Assembly (NCBI GenBank): GCA_005880985.1
Contig: VBIQ01000004.1
Coordinates: 186,001-250,000 of the forward strand
Direction of reading: 5' to 3'
Source: Chloroflexota bacterium
Lineage (GTDB): Bacteria; Chloroflexota; Dormibacteria; Aeolococcales; Aeolococcaceae
DNA: 64,000 bases
Shown here: in pieces, positions 55,700-64,000 of the stretch
Layout: each line of letters begins with the position of its first letter
Position numbering within the stretch: the first letter of the stretch is position 1
The notes under the pieces: generated by a model
Database searches by the model: none
Told to the model about the DNA's origin: nothing
What the model saw: the letters and a program-made list of their open reading frames with translations, nothing else
Translations under genes and position numbers: made by a program

Positions 55700-56703
55700 T
55701 CCCCGGCCGGCGGCCGCGCCACCCCCTTCGCGGCCTAGCGGTACCCCTCCTTCTTCTCTTGCTGGCGATCACCTACGGCGTGGTGGGCTTCGTGGTCATC
55801 GAGCGCTTCTCCTTCATCGATGCCCTGTTCACCACGGTGAGCACCATCACCACCGTCGGCTACGGATTCCCCAACGCCATCGGCACCGGCGGCAAGGCGT
55901 TCACCATGAGCTTGATCGTCTTCGGCGTCATCGGCTTTCTCTATACGTTCGGCGTCCTGGTCGAGGGCCTGACCACCGGACGCTGGCAGGCATATCGGAG
56001 GTACCGTCGCATGGATGCGCAGCTACGAGCCCTGCGTGACCACGTCATCGTCTGCGGCTACGGGCGCACCGGCAAGCAGGTGGTGTCGGAGCTCGACCAG
56101 GCGCAGCAGCCCTACGTCGTGGTGGAGATGAATCCGCAGCCGCTGGAGGATGTTCGCAACGATCACCGCCTCCACGTGGTCGGCGATGCTGCCAACGACG
56201 AGGTCCTCACCCTCTCGGGCATCGACCGGGCCCAGGCCCTGGTCAGCGCCGTCGACAGCGACGAGCGCAACGTCTACATCGTGCTCACCGCACGCTCGCT
56301 CAACCCTCGTCTCTTCATCGTCGCCCGCTCTTCGTACGCGTATTCGGTGCCCAAACTCGAGCGCGCCGGCGCCAACCGGGTGGTGAGCCCGTACACTCTG
56401 TCGGGACACCGCATGGCGGCGCTGGCCCTGCAGCCGGCGGTGGTCGACGTGCTCGACATCGTGATGACCGGCGGGGCCGAGACCATGGCCATCGAGGAGC
56501 TGCTCGTGCCCGACGGGGCGCAGCCGCGTCTGACCGCCGGCTCGCTGCGGCCGTACGGCGCGGTGCTGCTGGCGGCGCGAGCCGGCGGTGCGCTGACCGT
56601 CGGACCCGACGACGCCCACCCGCTCGGTGCCGGCGACCTGGTGGTGGCGATGGGGACTCGCGACCAGCTCAACGCTCTCGCCTCGGCGCTGCGTCCCGCC
56701 TGA
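55696..56703 (+). CDS. Potassium channel / TrkA-N (RCK) domain protein
   Basis: Two TMs around TTVSTITTVGYGFPNA selectivity filter; DHVIVCGYGRTGKQVVSEL Rossmann motif. Start may be CTG at 55696. Confidence 0.9.
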   Translation: MIPGRRPRHPLRGLAVPLLLLLLAITYGVVGFVVIERFSFIDALFTTVSTITTVGYGFPNAIGTGGKAFTMSLIVFGVIGFLYTFGVLVEGLTTGRWQAYRRYRRMDAQLRALRDHVIVCGYGRTGKQVVSELDQAQQPYVVVEMNPQPLEDVRNDHRLHVVGDAANDEVLTLSGIDRAQALVSAVDSDERNVYIVLTARSLNPRLFIVARSSYAYSVPKLERAGANRVVSPYTLSGHRMAALALQPAVVDVLDIVMTGGAETMAIEELLVPDGAQPRLTAGSLRPYGAVLLAARAGGALTVGPDDAHPLGAGDLVVAMGTRDQLNALASALRPA

Positions 56704-56761
56704 GGCGGCGGCGCCGCGCTACAGTGCTGCGAGCGATGGGCGGTTTGCCGGAGAGATCGCG

Positions 56762-57805
56762 ATGCGGGCGGTGACATTCCAGGACGTCGGCAAGCTCACC
56801 ATGGAGGACGTCCCCAAGCCGAGCATCAGCGAGCCGACCGATGCGCTGCTCCGAGTCACCACCACCGCCATCTGTGGTAGCGATCTGCACGTCCTCCACG
56901 GACGTATCCCCGGGATGCTTCCCGGCAGCGTGCTGGGCCATGAGTTCATCGGCGTCATCGAGGAGGCCGGCCCCGAGGTGCGCAGGGTCCGCGAGGGTGA
57001 CCGCACCCTGGCGTCGTTCATGATCCCCTGCGGCAAGTGCTGGTTCTGCAGCCAGGGACTCTTCAACCGCTGCGCCGACACCCGGGTCTTCGGATATGGC
57101 GCCTTCCTCGGTGACCTCAACGGCGGTCAGGCGGAATATGTGCGCATTCCCAACGCGGACATGTGCCTGCATCCTCTCGACGGCGCTCTCAGCGACGAGC
57201 AGGCGCTCTTCGCCGGCGACATCTTCACCACCGGCTTCGATTGCGCGGTCGAGGGCCAGATCAAGGACGGCGACACCGTGGTGGTTCAGGGTTGCGGCCC
57301 GGTGGGACTCTTCGCCATCCAGGCCGCGAAGACCTTCCGCCCCTCGGCGGTGTACGCGGTCGACACCGTCGACCAGCGGTTGGAGATGGCGCAGTCCTTC
57401 GGCGCGACGCCGATCGACGGCAAGCGCGTCCACGTCGCCACCGCGGTGCAGGAGGCGACCGGGGGTCGCGGCGCCGACGTGGTGCTGGAGTGCGTCGGAG
57501 CGCTGCCCGCGTTCAGCCAGGCGCTCGACACCGTGCGCGCTGGGGGACGGATCAGCGTCATCGGGGTGTATGCGGAACCGGAGTACGAGCTGCCGATGAG
57601 CCTGGTGTTCACCAAGGGCATCGACATCAAGTTCTGCGGCACCGCCAACGTGGTGGGGCGCTGGGAAGAGGTGTTGCGGCTGATCCGCGAAGGCGCCGTC
57701 GATCCCACCGCGATCATCTCGCACCGCATGAAGCTCGACGACGCGCTGCGCGGTTACCAGCTGTTCGAGGCCCGCGAGGCCCTCAAGGTGGTGCTCACCC
57801 CATAG
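56762..57805 (+). CDS. Zinc-dependent alcohol dehydrogenase family protein
   Basis: AICGSDLHVLHGRIPGMLPGSVLGHEFIGVI, CGKCWFCSQGLFNRC, VQGCGPVGLFAIQAA. Confidence 0.92.
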   Translation: MRAVTFQDVGKLTMEDVPKPSISEPTDALLRVTTTAICGSDLHVLHGRIPGMLPGSVLGHEFIGVIEEAGPEVRRVREGDRTLASFMIPCGKCWFCSQGLFNRCADTRVFGYGAFLGDLNGGQAEYVRIPNADMCLHPLDGALSDEQALFAGDIFTTGFDCAVEGQIKDGDTVVVQGCGPVGLFAIQAAKTFRPSAVYAVDTVDQRLEMAQSFGATPIDGKRVHVATAVQEATGGRGADVVLECVGALPAFSQALDTVRAGGRISVIGVYAEPEYELPMSLVFTKGIDIKFCGTANVVGRWEEVLRLIREGAVDPTAIISHRMKLDDALRGYQLFEAREALKVVLTP

Positions 57806-57829
57806 CGCAGGCGCGACCTCGGGGCGGGC

Positions 57830-59023
57830 TCAGCCGAAGACGCGGCCGCGGCGCTCCAGGTTGCGGTAGAGGCCGGCCTGGATGGTGTCGCGCACCCGGT
57901 CGGCGAGCTGCATCACCAGCGCCGCGTCGTCGGCGGCGCCCGGCCCCATGCCGCGGGTCGGAATCGGCTGGTGGAACTCGATGACCCAGGAGTTGGGCAG
58001 CGGAAGCATGCCGAGTGGACCCAGCCAGGGGAAGGTCGGGGTCAGCGGGAAGTACGGCAGTCCCAGCATGCGGCCGAGGGCAGGAAGGTCGGCGAGCATC
58101 GGGTGGATCTCCTCGCCGCCGACGACGCTGACCGGGACGATCGGGCTGCCGGTGCGCAGCGCCAGCTGGGCAAAACCACCGCGGCCGAAGCGTCGCAGCC
58201 GGTAGCGGTCGCGGTAGGGCTTGCCGGTGCCCTTGGCACCCTCGGGGAAGACGAGCACCAGCTCGTCACGTTCGAGGAGTCTCTGCGTGTCGTCAGGATG
58301 CCCCAGGGTGTTGCCGGAGCGGCGGAGGAACCACGACGCCATCGGGATGCCGAAGAAGGCGTTGAGGATCAGCGCCCGCGCGTGCCGCGGCGACGGATGG
58401 TCGGCGTAGATCGCGGTGCGGATCATCGCCCCGTCGTAGGGCAGCACGCCGGAGTGGTTGGACACCAGCAGGGCGCGCCCTCGGCCGGGCACGTTCTCGA
58501 GACCGATCGGCCTCACTCGCCAGTAGTGCCGGTACAGCCAGGTGAAGAAGGGCACCAGGGTCTCGGTCCACTCGGGATCGAAGCCGAACTCGTCGACCTG
58601 GTCGTCGCCGCGGCGGCGGCGCGCGGCGAGCGCCGCCTGCGAGCGAGCGAAGGTGGCGACCCCCGCGCTCGCCTGGCGAAGCGCCTGCGGAGTCCTGAGC
58701 ATCGCGCCCAGTCCGCGCGGCCATTGCGATGCCAGTCGAGGAATCTCGCGGCTGATCGAGCTCAGCCTCTCGATCGGGACCGGCGCCGCGTCGGCCGGCT
58801 CGAGGCTGGCGCCACTGCGCCGCGCCAGCTCTTCCTCGGCGGTCCGCTGCAGCTGCAGCAGTTGCGCCCGCAGTGCATCCTCCTCGCGGGCGCTCTCGCT
58901 GACGGCGCTGCGCTTGGGGCGCAGGGCCACTGCCCCGTCGAGCTCCTCGCTCATGCGACGCACGTCGAGGCTGACATCGCGTTTGTCGGCGGCACGACGC
59001 GCTCGTATCGTTGACTGTCGCAC
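57830..59023 (-). CDS. Lysophospholipid/1-acylglycerol-3-phosphate acyltransferase family protein
   Basis: ALLVSNHSGVLPYDGAMI, VFPEGAKGTGKPYRDRYRL, GSPIVPVSVVGGEEI. Confidence 0.85.
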   Translation of the reverse strand: MRQSTIRARRAADKRDVSLDVRRMSEELDGAVALRPKRSAVSESAREEDALRAQLLQLQRTAEEELARRSGASLEPADAAPVPIERLSSISREIPRLASQWPRGLGAMLRTPQALRQASAGVATFARSQAALAARRRRGDDQVDEFGFDPEWTETLVPFFTWLYRHYWRVRPIGLENVPGRGRALLVSNHSGVLPYDGAMIRTAIYADHPSPRHARALILNAFFGIPMASWFLRRSGNTLGHPDDTQRLLERDELVLVFPEGAKGTGKPYRDRYRLRRFGRGGFAQLALRTGSPIVPVSVVGGEEIHPMLADLPALGRMLGLPYFPLTPTFPWLGPLGMLPLPNSWVIEFHQPIPTRGMGPGAADDAALVMQLADRVRDTIQAGLYRNLERRGRVFG

Positions 59024-59097
59024 GGACCCACTCCCGGTGGCGGCCGGCGGCCGCCGCGCCGCCATCCTATCAGTGGTCCTCGGTCGCGGGTGGCGGC

Positions 59098-59652
59098 TCA
59101 CCCCCGCGCCGGTGGCAGCTCGTCCCGCCGTGCCGGGTCGCGCAGGAACACCTCGACGGTTGCCAGCAGATCCTCGGGGCGCCCGGCCATCGAGTCGGCG
59201 AAGAAGCCGCCGTCGAAGGGTCGCTGAGCTGCCCGCAGCAGGGCCGCCGCCGGTTGCCGCCGAGGCGGCGGGACGCCGGTCATCAGCCGGTATCCGAGGA
59301 TCACCCGGTTGCCGGCGCGGGTGATGCCGAAGTGGTCGACGTTCTCCCACCGGGTGAGCGACGAGAACGGGTACTGGCGCTGCACCAGTCCCTCACGGCA
59401 GAGCTCGAGGGTGGGGCGGAAGAGGACTCCGGTGGCGAGCAGCGCCAGGACCGGGGCGGCGCACACCGCCCAACCGATGGGGACGCCGGTGACGACGAAG
59501 ACGGCGCCGGTGATCTCGGTCGCGGCGGCCAGTGGCAGCACCAGCGCGGCCGGGCGACGGGCCGGGAAGACGATCCGGCCCCGGCGCACGCGCACCGCCG
59601 CCGGCAGGCCGCGGACGTCCACCGCTGTCGAGCTGTTCACGGTGCGTGCCAT
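59098..59652 (-). CDS. Hypothetical membrane-associated protein
   Basis: 184-aa ORF with two hydrophobic helices. Confidence 0.5.
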   Translation of the reverse strand: MARTVNSSTAVDVRGLPAAVRVRRGRIVFPARRPAALVLPLAAATEITGAVFVVTGVPIGWAVCAAPVLALLATGVLFRPTLELCREGLVQRQYPFSSLTRWENVDHFGITRAGNRVILGYRLMTGVPPPRRQPAAALLRAAQRPFDGGFFADSMAGRPEDLLATVEVFLRDPARRDELPPARG

Positions 59653-59655
59653 CGT

Positions 59656-59922
59656 ATGTCGATGCTCGCGGACCCCGTTCTCGGTATCACCGCGGTGGGG
59701 GCGCTGCTCGCCGTCGTCCTCGGCCTGTTCGGGTTCGGGCTGGTGATCGCGGTGTGTGTCGGCGTCCTCGCCGCCATCCAGGCGGTGCTGCCGGCGACCG
59801 ACCGTGGGGCGGACGAGGTCGAGCGAGCCCAGGCCGTCGCAGCGGACCGCGACGATGCGGCCGAGCCGGATGCCCCGGTGGGAGAGGGCACCGCCGGCTC
59901 GGACCCGGCCGGGGACGGCTGA
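59656..59922 (+). CDS. Small hypothetical membrane protein with acidic tail
   Basis: MSMLADPVLGITAVGALLAVVLGLFGFGLVIAVCVGVLAAIQAV + acidic C-terminus. Confidence 0.45.
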   Translation: MSMLADPVLGITAVGALLAVVLGLFGFGLVIAVCVGVLAAIQAVLPATDRGADEVERAQAVAADRDDAAEPDAPVGEGTAGSDPAGDG

Positions 59923-59965
59923 GGCGGCCGGCCGCCGCCGGAGGTATCGCTGGCGCGGTGGGCGG

Positions 59966-60026
59966 TTGCGCTTCCCGGCTCCGGCCCGCTACGATGCATA
60001 AAGATCCCTTTATCAAAGAATCCTTT
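59966..60026 (+). promoter_or_regulatory. Promoter with two tandem palindromic ArsR-type operator half-sites
   Basis: TTGCGC (59966-59971), 18-bp spacer, TACGAT (59990-59995); ATAAAG-ATCC-CTTTAT (59998-60013) and AAAG-AATC-CTTT (60015-60026). Confidence 0.7.
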
Positions 60027-60410
60027 ATGGAATCGCGCCTCCCTCATCCCGTTCGCGCCCGCTCCCCGAGGAGCGCCCTGGTTCCCGCCGCCCTCATGGA
60101 GCTCAGCACCCACTTCGAGGGCCTGGCGAACCCGACCCGGATCAAGATCGTCGAGCGGCTGGCCGCCGCCGCCGAGGTCCGCGTGTCGGAGCTCGCCGAC
60201 CTCTGCAAGGTGAGCCAGCCGCGGATGAGCTGGCACCTGCGTATCCTGCGGCGCTCGCAGGTGATTCGAACCCGGCGCGAGGGCCGGGAGGTCTTCTGCA
60301 GGCTGGACCGCGACGCCATCGCCGCCCACCTGCGCAGTTTCGCCCGCCTGCTCACCCCGGGCGGCGAGATCTTCGACATGCAACCGGTCAGCAGCGAGGT
60401 GGCACAGTGA
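60027..60410 (+). CDS. ArsR-family transcriptional regulator
   Basis: [65 protein letters not shown]. Confidence 0.88.
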   Translation: MESRLPHPVRARSPRSALVPAALMELSTHFEGLANPTRIKIVERLAAAAEVRVSELADLCKVSQPRMSWHLRILRRSQVIRTRREGREVFCRLDRDAIAAHLRSFARLLTPGGEIFDMQPVSSEVAQ

Positions 60411-61543
60411 GCGACAAGGTGAGGGTGGCGATCGTCGGCGTAGGCAACTGCGCGTCGTCGTTGCTCCAAGGGGTGGAGTACTACAAGAACGCGGATCCGG
60501 CCGACTTCGTCCCCGGCCTGATGCACGTGGACCTCGCCGGCTACCACGTGCGTGACATCGAGTTCTCCGCGGCCTTTGACATCGACAAGGACAAGGTCGG
60601 GCTCGACCTCGGCGAGGCGATCTTCGCCGGCCCCAACAACACGGTGAAGTTCGCCGACGTCCCTCGCACGGGAGTCTCCGTCGCTCGCGGCATGACCCAC
60701 GACGGGCTCGGCAAGTACCTCTCCGAGATCATCACCAAGGCGCCCGGTTCGACCGCGGACATCGTCGGCATCCTCAAGGACTCCGGCACCGACGTCGTCG
60801 TCAACTACCTGCCGGTGGGCAGCGAGGAGGCGACCAAGTGGTACACAGAGCAGATCCTCAGCGCCGGCTGTGCCATGGTCAACTGCATGCCGGTCTTCAT
60901 CGCCCGCGAGGAGTACTGGCGCAAGCGGTTCGAACAGCGCGGCCTTCCCATCATCGGTGACGACATCAAGTCGCAGGTCGGCGCCACCATCATCCACCGC
61001 GTGCTCACTCGGCTGTTCCGCGAGCGCGGCGTCAAGCTGGAGAGCACCTACCAGCTCAACTTCGGGGGCAACACCGACTTCCTCAATATGCTCGAGCGCG
61101 AACGCCTGCTCAGCAAGAAGATCAGCAAGACCAACTCGGTCATTTCCCAGCTCGACTACGAGATCGACAAGAACAGCGTGCACATCGGCCCATCCGACTA
61201 TGTCCCATGGCTCAACGACCGCAAGTGGGCCTACATCCGCCTGGAGGGCCGCTCCTTCGGCGATGTTCCGCTCAACGTCGAGCTCAAGCTGGAGGTGCAC
61301 GATTCCCCCAACTCCGCCGGCATCGTGATCGACGCCGTGCGCTGCTGCAAGCTGGCGATCGACCGCGGCATCGGCGGCGCTCTGGACGGGCCGTCGTCGT
61401 ACTTCATGAAGTCGCCGCCCACCCAGGTTTCCGACGCGGCAGCGCGCATCGCGACAGAGGAATTCATTGCGGCAAGTGCCAGCAACGGCCACGTCACGGG
61501 TAGGGCCGCGACCCCTCAGGCCGCCGAGCCGGCATCGCGCTGA
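60407..61543 (+). CDS. ino1: Inositol-3-phosphate synthase (MIPS)
   Basis: [93 protein letters not shown]. Confidence 0.95.
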   Translation: MSDKVRVAIVGVGNCASSLLQGVEYYKNADPADFVPGLMHVDLAGYHVRDIEFSAAFDIDKDKVGLDLGEAIFAGPNNTVKFADVPRTGVSVARGMTHDGLGKYLSEIITKAPGSTADIVGILKDSGTDVVVNYLPVGSEEATKWYTEQILSAGCAMVNCMPVFIAREEYWRKRFEQRGLPIIGDDIKSQVGATIIHRVLTRLFRERGVKLESTYQLNFGGNTDFLNMLERERLLSKKISKTNSVISQLDYEIDKNSVHIGPSDYVPWLNDRKWAYIRLEGRSFGDVPLNVELKLEVHDSPNSAGIVIDAVRCCKLAIDRGIGGALDGPSSYFMKSPPTQVSDAAARIATEEFIAASASNGHVTGRAATPQAAEPASR

Positions 61544-61565
61544 CGGGCCGCGGCGGAAGCGGACG

Positions 61566-62603
61566 GTGATCGAGGGCCGGCGCCTTCCCACCCCGCCGCC
61601 CCCGCCGCCGGCGACCGCGGACGTGGAGGGGCCCGCGACCGCCGGCGGGGCGGCCATCTCCCGGCCGGCGCGGGCGCGGTACCGGCGGGGAATGCTGCCG
61701 TACTACGGCTACCGGGTGGCCGAGACCCTCGTCCGGGTGACCCCACCGCGGGTCGTGCGTGCTCTCGGCGCCGCCACCGCCGACACGCTGTTGACCCTGC
61801 GGCCGCGCAGTTTCGACGGCCTTCGCTCCAACCTCCAGCATGTTCTCCCCGACGCCGATCGTCGCCAGCTGCGCCGGGTGATGCGGGCCAACATTCGCAA
61901 CCTCATCCGCAGCTGGATCGAGGTGATGGAGATGCCCTACCGCGCCGACAGCCTCAGCCGGAGCGTGCAGCCGGTGAACATCGAGTACATGCTGCAGCCG
62001 CTGGAGCGGGGTCGCGGCGTGGTGGTGGTCTCGCTGCACCTGGGCTCCTGGGAGGTGGGGCTCGCCGGCTACAACCACCGCCTCGGCCGCATGGCGTTGC
62101 TCGCCGAGGTGCTGCAACCTGCGCAGCTCTTCGAGCGGGTGGTGGCCGCGCGCGCGCGCATGGGTGTGCAGGTGATCCCCATCGACATCGGGGCGATGCG
62201 CGGTGGCGACGAGGCCACGGCGCGGCGACTGGGAGCGGCAGCCCTGCGCGACGTCTGGCGTGTGCTCCGCAACAATGGCCTGGTGGCGATGGCCATTGAC
62301 CGCGACATGCTGGGGACGGGCGAGCCCATCGAGTTCTTCGGTGAGCCCGCCCGCATCCCGACCGGGGTGGTCGAGATCGCCATCCGCAGCGGGGCCGCCC
62401 TGGTGCCGATCGTGCTCCTCCGGGTGGGCAGCCAGGTTGTCGGCCGGTGCTATCCCGAGGTCACCTACGACCCCGACGCCGACCGCGACACCGAGGTGCG
62501 GCGGGTGACCCGCGCCTGCCTCGAGGTGCTCGAGGGGGTGATCCGCGAGTACCCGGAGCAGTGGCACGTCCTCGATCCCGTGTGGCCGTCGCTGGCGCCA
62601 TGA
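61566..62603 (+). CDS. LpxL/HtrB-type lauroyl acyltransferase family protein (phosphatidylinositol mannoside acyltransferase-like)
   Basis: RGVVVVSLHLGSWEVGLAGYN (HX4E-type), VAMAIDRDMLGTGEPIEFFGEPARIPTGVVEIAIRSGAALVPI. Confidence 0.85.
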   Translation: MIEGRRLPTPPPPPPATADVEGPATAGGAAISRPARARYRRGMLPYYGYRVAETLVRVTPPRVVRALGAATADTLLTLRPRSFDGLRSNLQHVLPDADRRQLRRVMRANIRNLIRSWIEVMEMPYRADSLSRSVQPVNIEYMLQPLERGRGVVVVSLHLGSWEVGLAGYNHRLGRMALLAEVLQPAQLFERVVAARARMGVQVIPIDIGAMRGGDEATARRLGAAALRDVWRVLRNNGLVAMAIDRDMLGTGEPIEFFGEPARIPTGVVEIAIRSGAALVPIVLLRVGSQVVGRCYPEVTYDPDADRDTEVRRVTRACLEVLEGVIREYPEQWHVLDPVWPSLAP

Positions 62604-63772
62604 AGATCTGTCTGGTCTCGCCGTACGACTACACCCATCCGGGTGGCGTCAGCGAGCATGTGCGGCACCTGGCCGAGCAGCTGAGAGAGCGTGACCATCA
62701 GGTGCTGGTGCTCGCGCCGAGCAGCGAGATGGACGACCAGGACTACCTGCCCGGCTACGTCCGCATCGGCCGCAGTGTCCCCGTTCCCGGCAACGGCTCG
62801 GTGGCTCGCATCGGACTCTCCTTCCATCTGGTGCGTCGCGTGCGGGCGCTGCTCGACGAGGAGGCCTTCGACGTCGTCCACTACCAGGAACCGCTGATGC
62901 CGTCACTACCGATCACCGTGCTCCGGTTCCAGAAGGACGGCGCCAACGTCGGGACCTTCCACGCTTTTGCCCGGCGCAATCTCGGCTACTACTACGGGCG
63001 GCCGTTCCTCAAGCGATACTTCAAGCGGCTGCACTGCTGCATCGCGGTCAGCCGCCCCGCCCGCGACTTCGTCAACCGCTATTTCTCGGGCGACTACCGT
63101 ATCGTCCCCAATGGCATCGACACCTCGCGGTTCTATCCGGGCACCACGCCGCTGCCCGAGCTGCGCACCGCGGGGCAGCGCACCATCCTCTTCGTCGGCA
63201 GGCTGGAACAGCGCAAGGGCTTGCCCACCCTGCTTGACGCCTATGCCCAGCTGCGGCGGCGGCGCTCTGACGTGCGCCTGGTGGTGGTCGGCGAGGGCGC
63301 CATGCGCTGGGGCTATGAGCGCTACATCGAGAGCGAGGGCATCCCCGATGTGCACTTCACCGGTCACGTCGATGCCCGGCTGCTCCCCCGCTGCTATGGG
63401 TCCGCCGATCTCTTCTGCGCCCCGGCGATCGGCAAGGAGAGCTTCGGCATCGTTCTGCTCGAGGCGATGGCCAGCGGCGTGCCGGTGCTGGCCTCGAGGA
63501 TTCCCGGGTTCGCCCAGGTGGTGACCCCCGACCGTGACGGCCTGCTTCTTCCGCCCGGTCAGCCGGAGCCCTGGGGCGAGGCGCTGGAGGTCCTGCTCGA
63601 CGACGACGGGCGGCGCCGTGCCCTGGCCGAGGCGGGCCGGCGCACCGCACTGACCTATGACTGGAGTCGCATCACCGAGACGGTGCTCGACGTCTACGCC
63701 GAAGCGCGGATGCGGGCGCGCATGCACATGGTGGCTGCTGGTGTTCACGACCAGGTTCCAGGACTGGGTTAG
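62600..63772 (+). CDS. GT4-family glycosyltransferase (PimA-like)
   Basis: KICLVSPYDYTHPGGVSEHVRHLAEQLRERDH, VPNGIDTSRFYP, ILFVGRLEQRKGLPTLLDAY, CAPAIGKESFGIVLLEAMASGVPVLAS. Confidence 0.88.
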   Translation: MKICLVSPYDYTHPGGVSEHVRHLAEQLRERDHQVLVLAPSSEMDDQDYLPGYVRIGRSVPVPGNGSVARIGLSFHLVRRVRALLDEEAFDVVHYQEPLMPSLPITVLRFQKDGANVGTFHAFARRNLGYYYGRPFLKRYFKRLHCCIAVSRPARDFVNRYFSGDYRIVPNGIDTSRFYPGTTPLPELRTAGQRTILFVGRLEQRKGLPTLLDAYAQLRRRRSDVRLVVVGEGAMRWGYERYIESEGIPDVHFTGHVDARLLPRCYGSADLFCAPAIGKESFGIVLLEAMASGVPVLASRIPGFAQVVTPDRDGLLLPPGQPEPWGEALEVLLDDDGRRRALAEAGRRTALTYDWSRITETVLDVYAEARMRARMHMVAAGVHDQVPGLG

Positions 63773-64000
63773 AGCCAGGGCCCGGCAGCTGGTCCCGCTG
63801 CTGCGCCTGCTGCGCGTGACCCCGAACATGCTGACCCTCGTGGGCCTGGTCATCAGTGCCGGCGCCGGCCTGCTGGTGGCGGTTGGGCAGCTCGTGCCCG
63901 GCGGCGTGGTGCTGCTGCTGGCGGGCGCCTTCGACATCCTCGACGGCGCCGTGGCCCGGGTCACCGGCAAGGTGTATCGCTACGGCGCCTTCCTCGACTC
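63741..64000 (+). CDS. CDP-alcohol phosphatidyltransferase (phosphatidylinositol phosphate synthase-like), truncated by window end
   Basis: VFTTRFQDWVRARARQLVPLLRLLRVTPNMLTLVGLVISAG...AGAFDILDGAVARVTGKVYRYGAFLD. Confidence 0.8.
   Translation, partial: MFTTRFQDWVRARARQLVPLLRLLRVTPNMLTLVGLVISAGAGLLVAVGQLVPGGVVLLLAGAFDILDGAVARVTGKVYRYGAFLD

Overview
High-GC chromosomal window of about 64 kb, densely packed on both strands, with an actinobacterial-like gene repertoire. The host phylum cannot be fixed from sequence alone; Actinomycetota or a Chloroflexota/Dormibacterota-type monoderm would both fit. Most genes are metabolic or envelope housekeeping: class II (B12) ribonucleotide reductase, 2-oxoglutarate dehydrogenase plus E3, threonine-to-glycine catabolism, a MoxR/DUF58/DUF4129/DUF4350/RDD/SpoIIM locus with IspH, an acyl-CoA carboxylase operon, GltX, tRNA-Glu, acyl-CoA dehydrogenases, a QueA-like protein, and a K+ channel. 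I see no prophage, transposase, CRISPR array or rRNA. The items most worth following up are: (1) a single 1387-aa polypeptide joining a lipoyl domain, E2 and 2-oxoglutarate dehydrogenase E1; (2) a compact operon with an LPQTG surface protein, a sortase and an IPT/TIG-repeat membrane protein; (3) an ArsR-ino1-acyltransferase-GT4-CDP-alcohol-transferase operon that looks like a phosphatidylinositol-mannoside-type lipid pathway, with a 14-bp tandem palindromic operator over the promoter; (4) an array of five consecutive hairpins plus a 9-bp tandem repeat between an ABC transporter gene and gltX; (5) a tandem NrdR-box pair upstream of nrdJ; (6) a frameshifted, truncated pstB remnant at the left edge. 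Many very long antisense ORFs in the track are GC-driven artefacts and were rejected. All functional calls come from reading motifs by eye; no database search was run.
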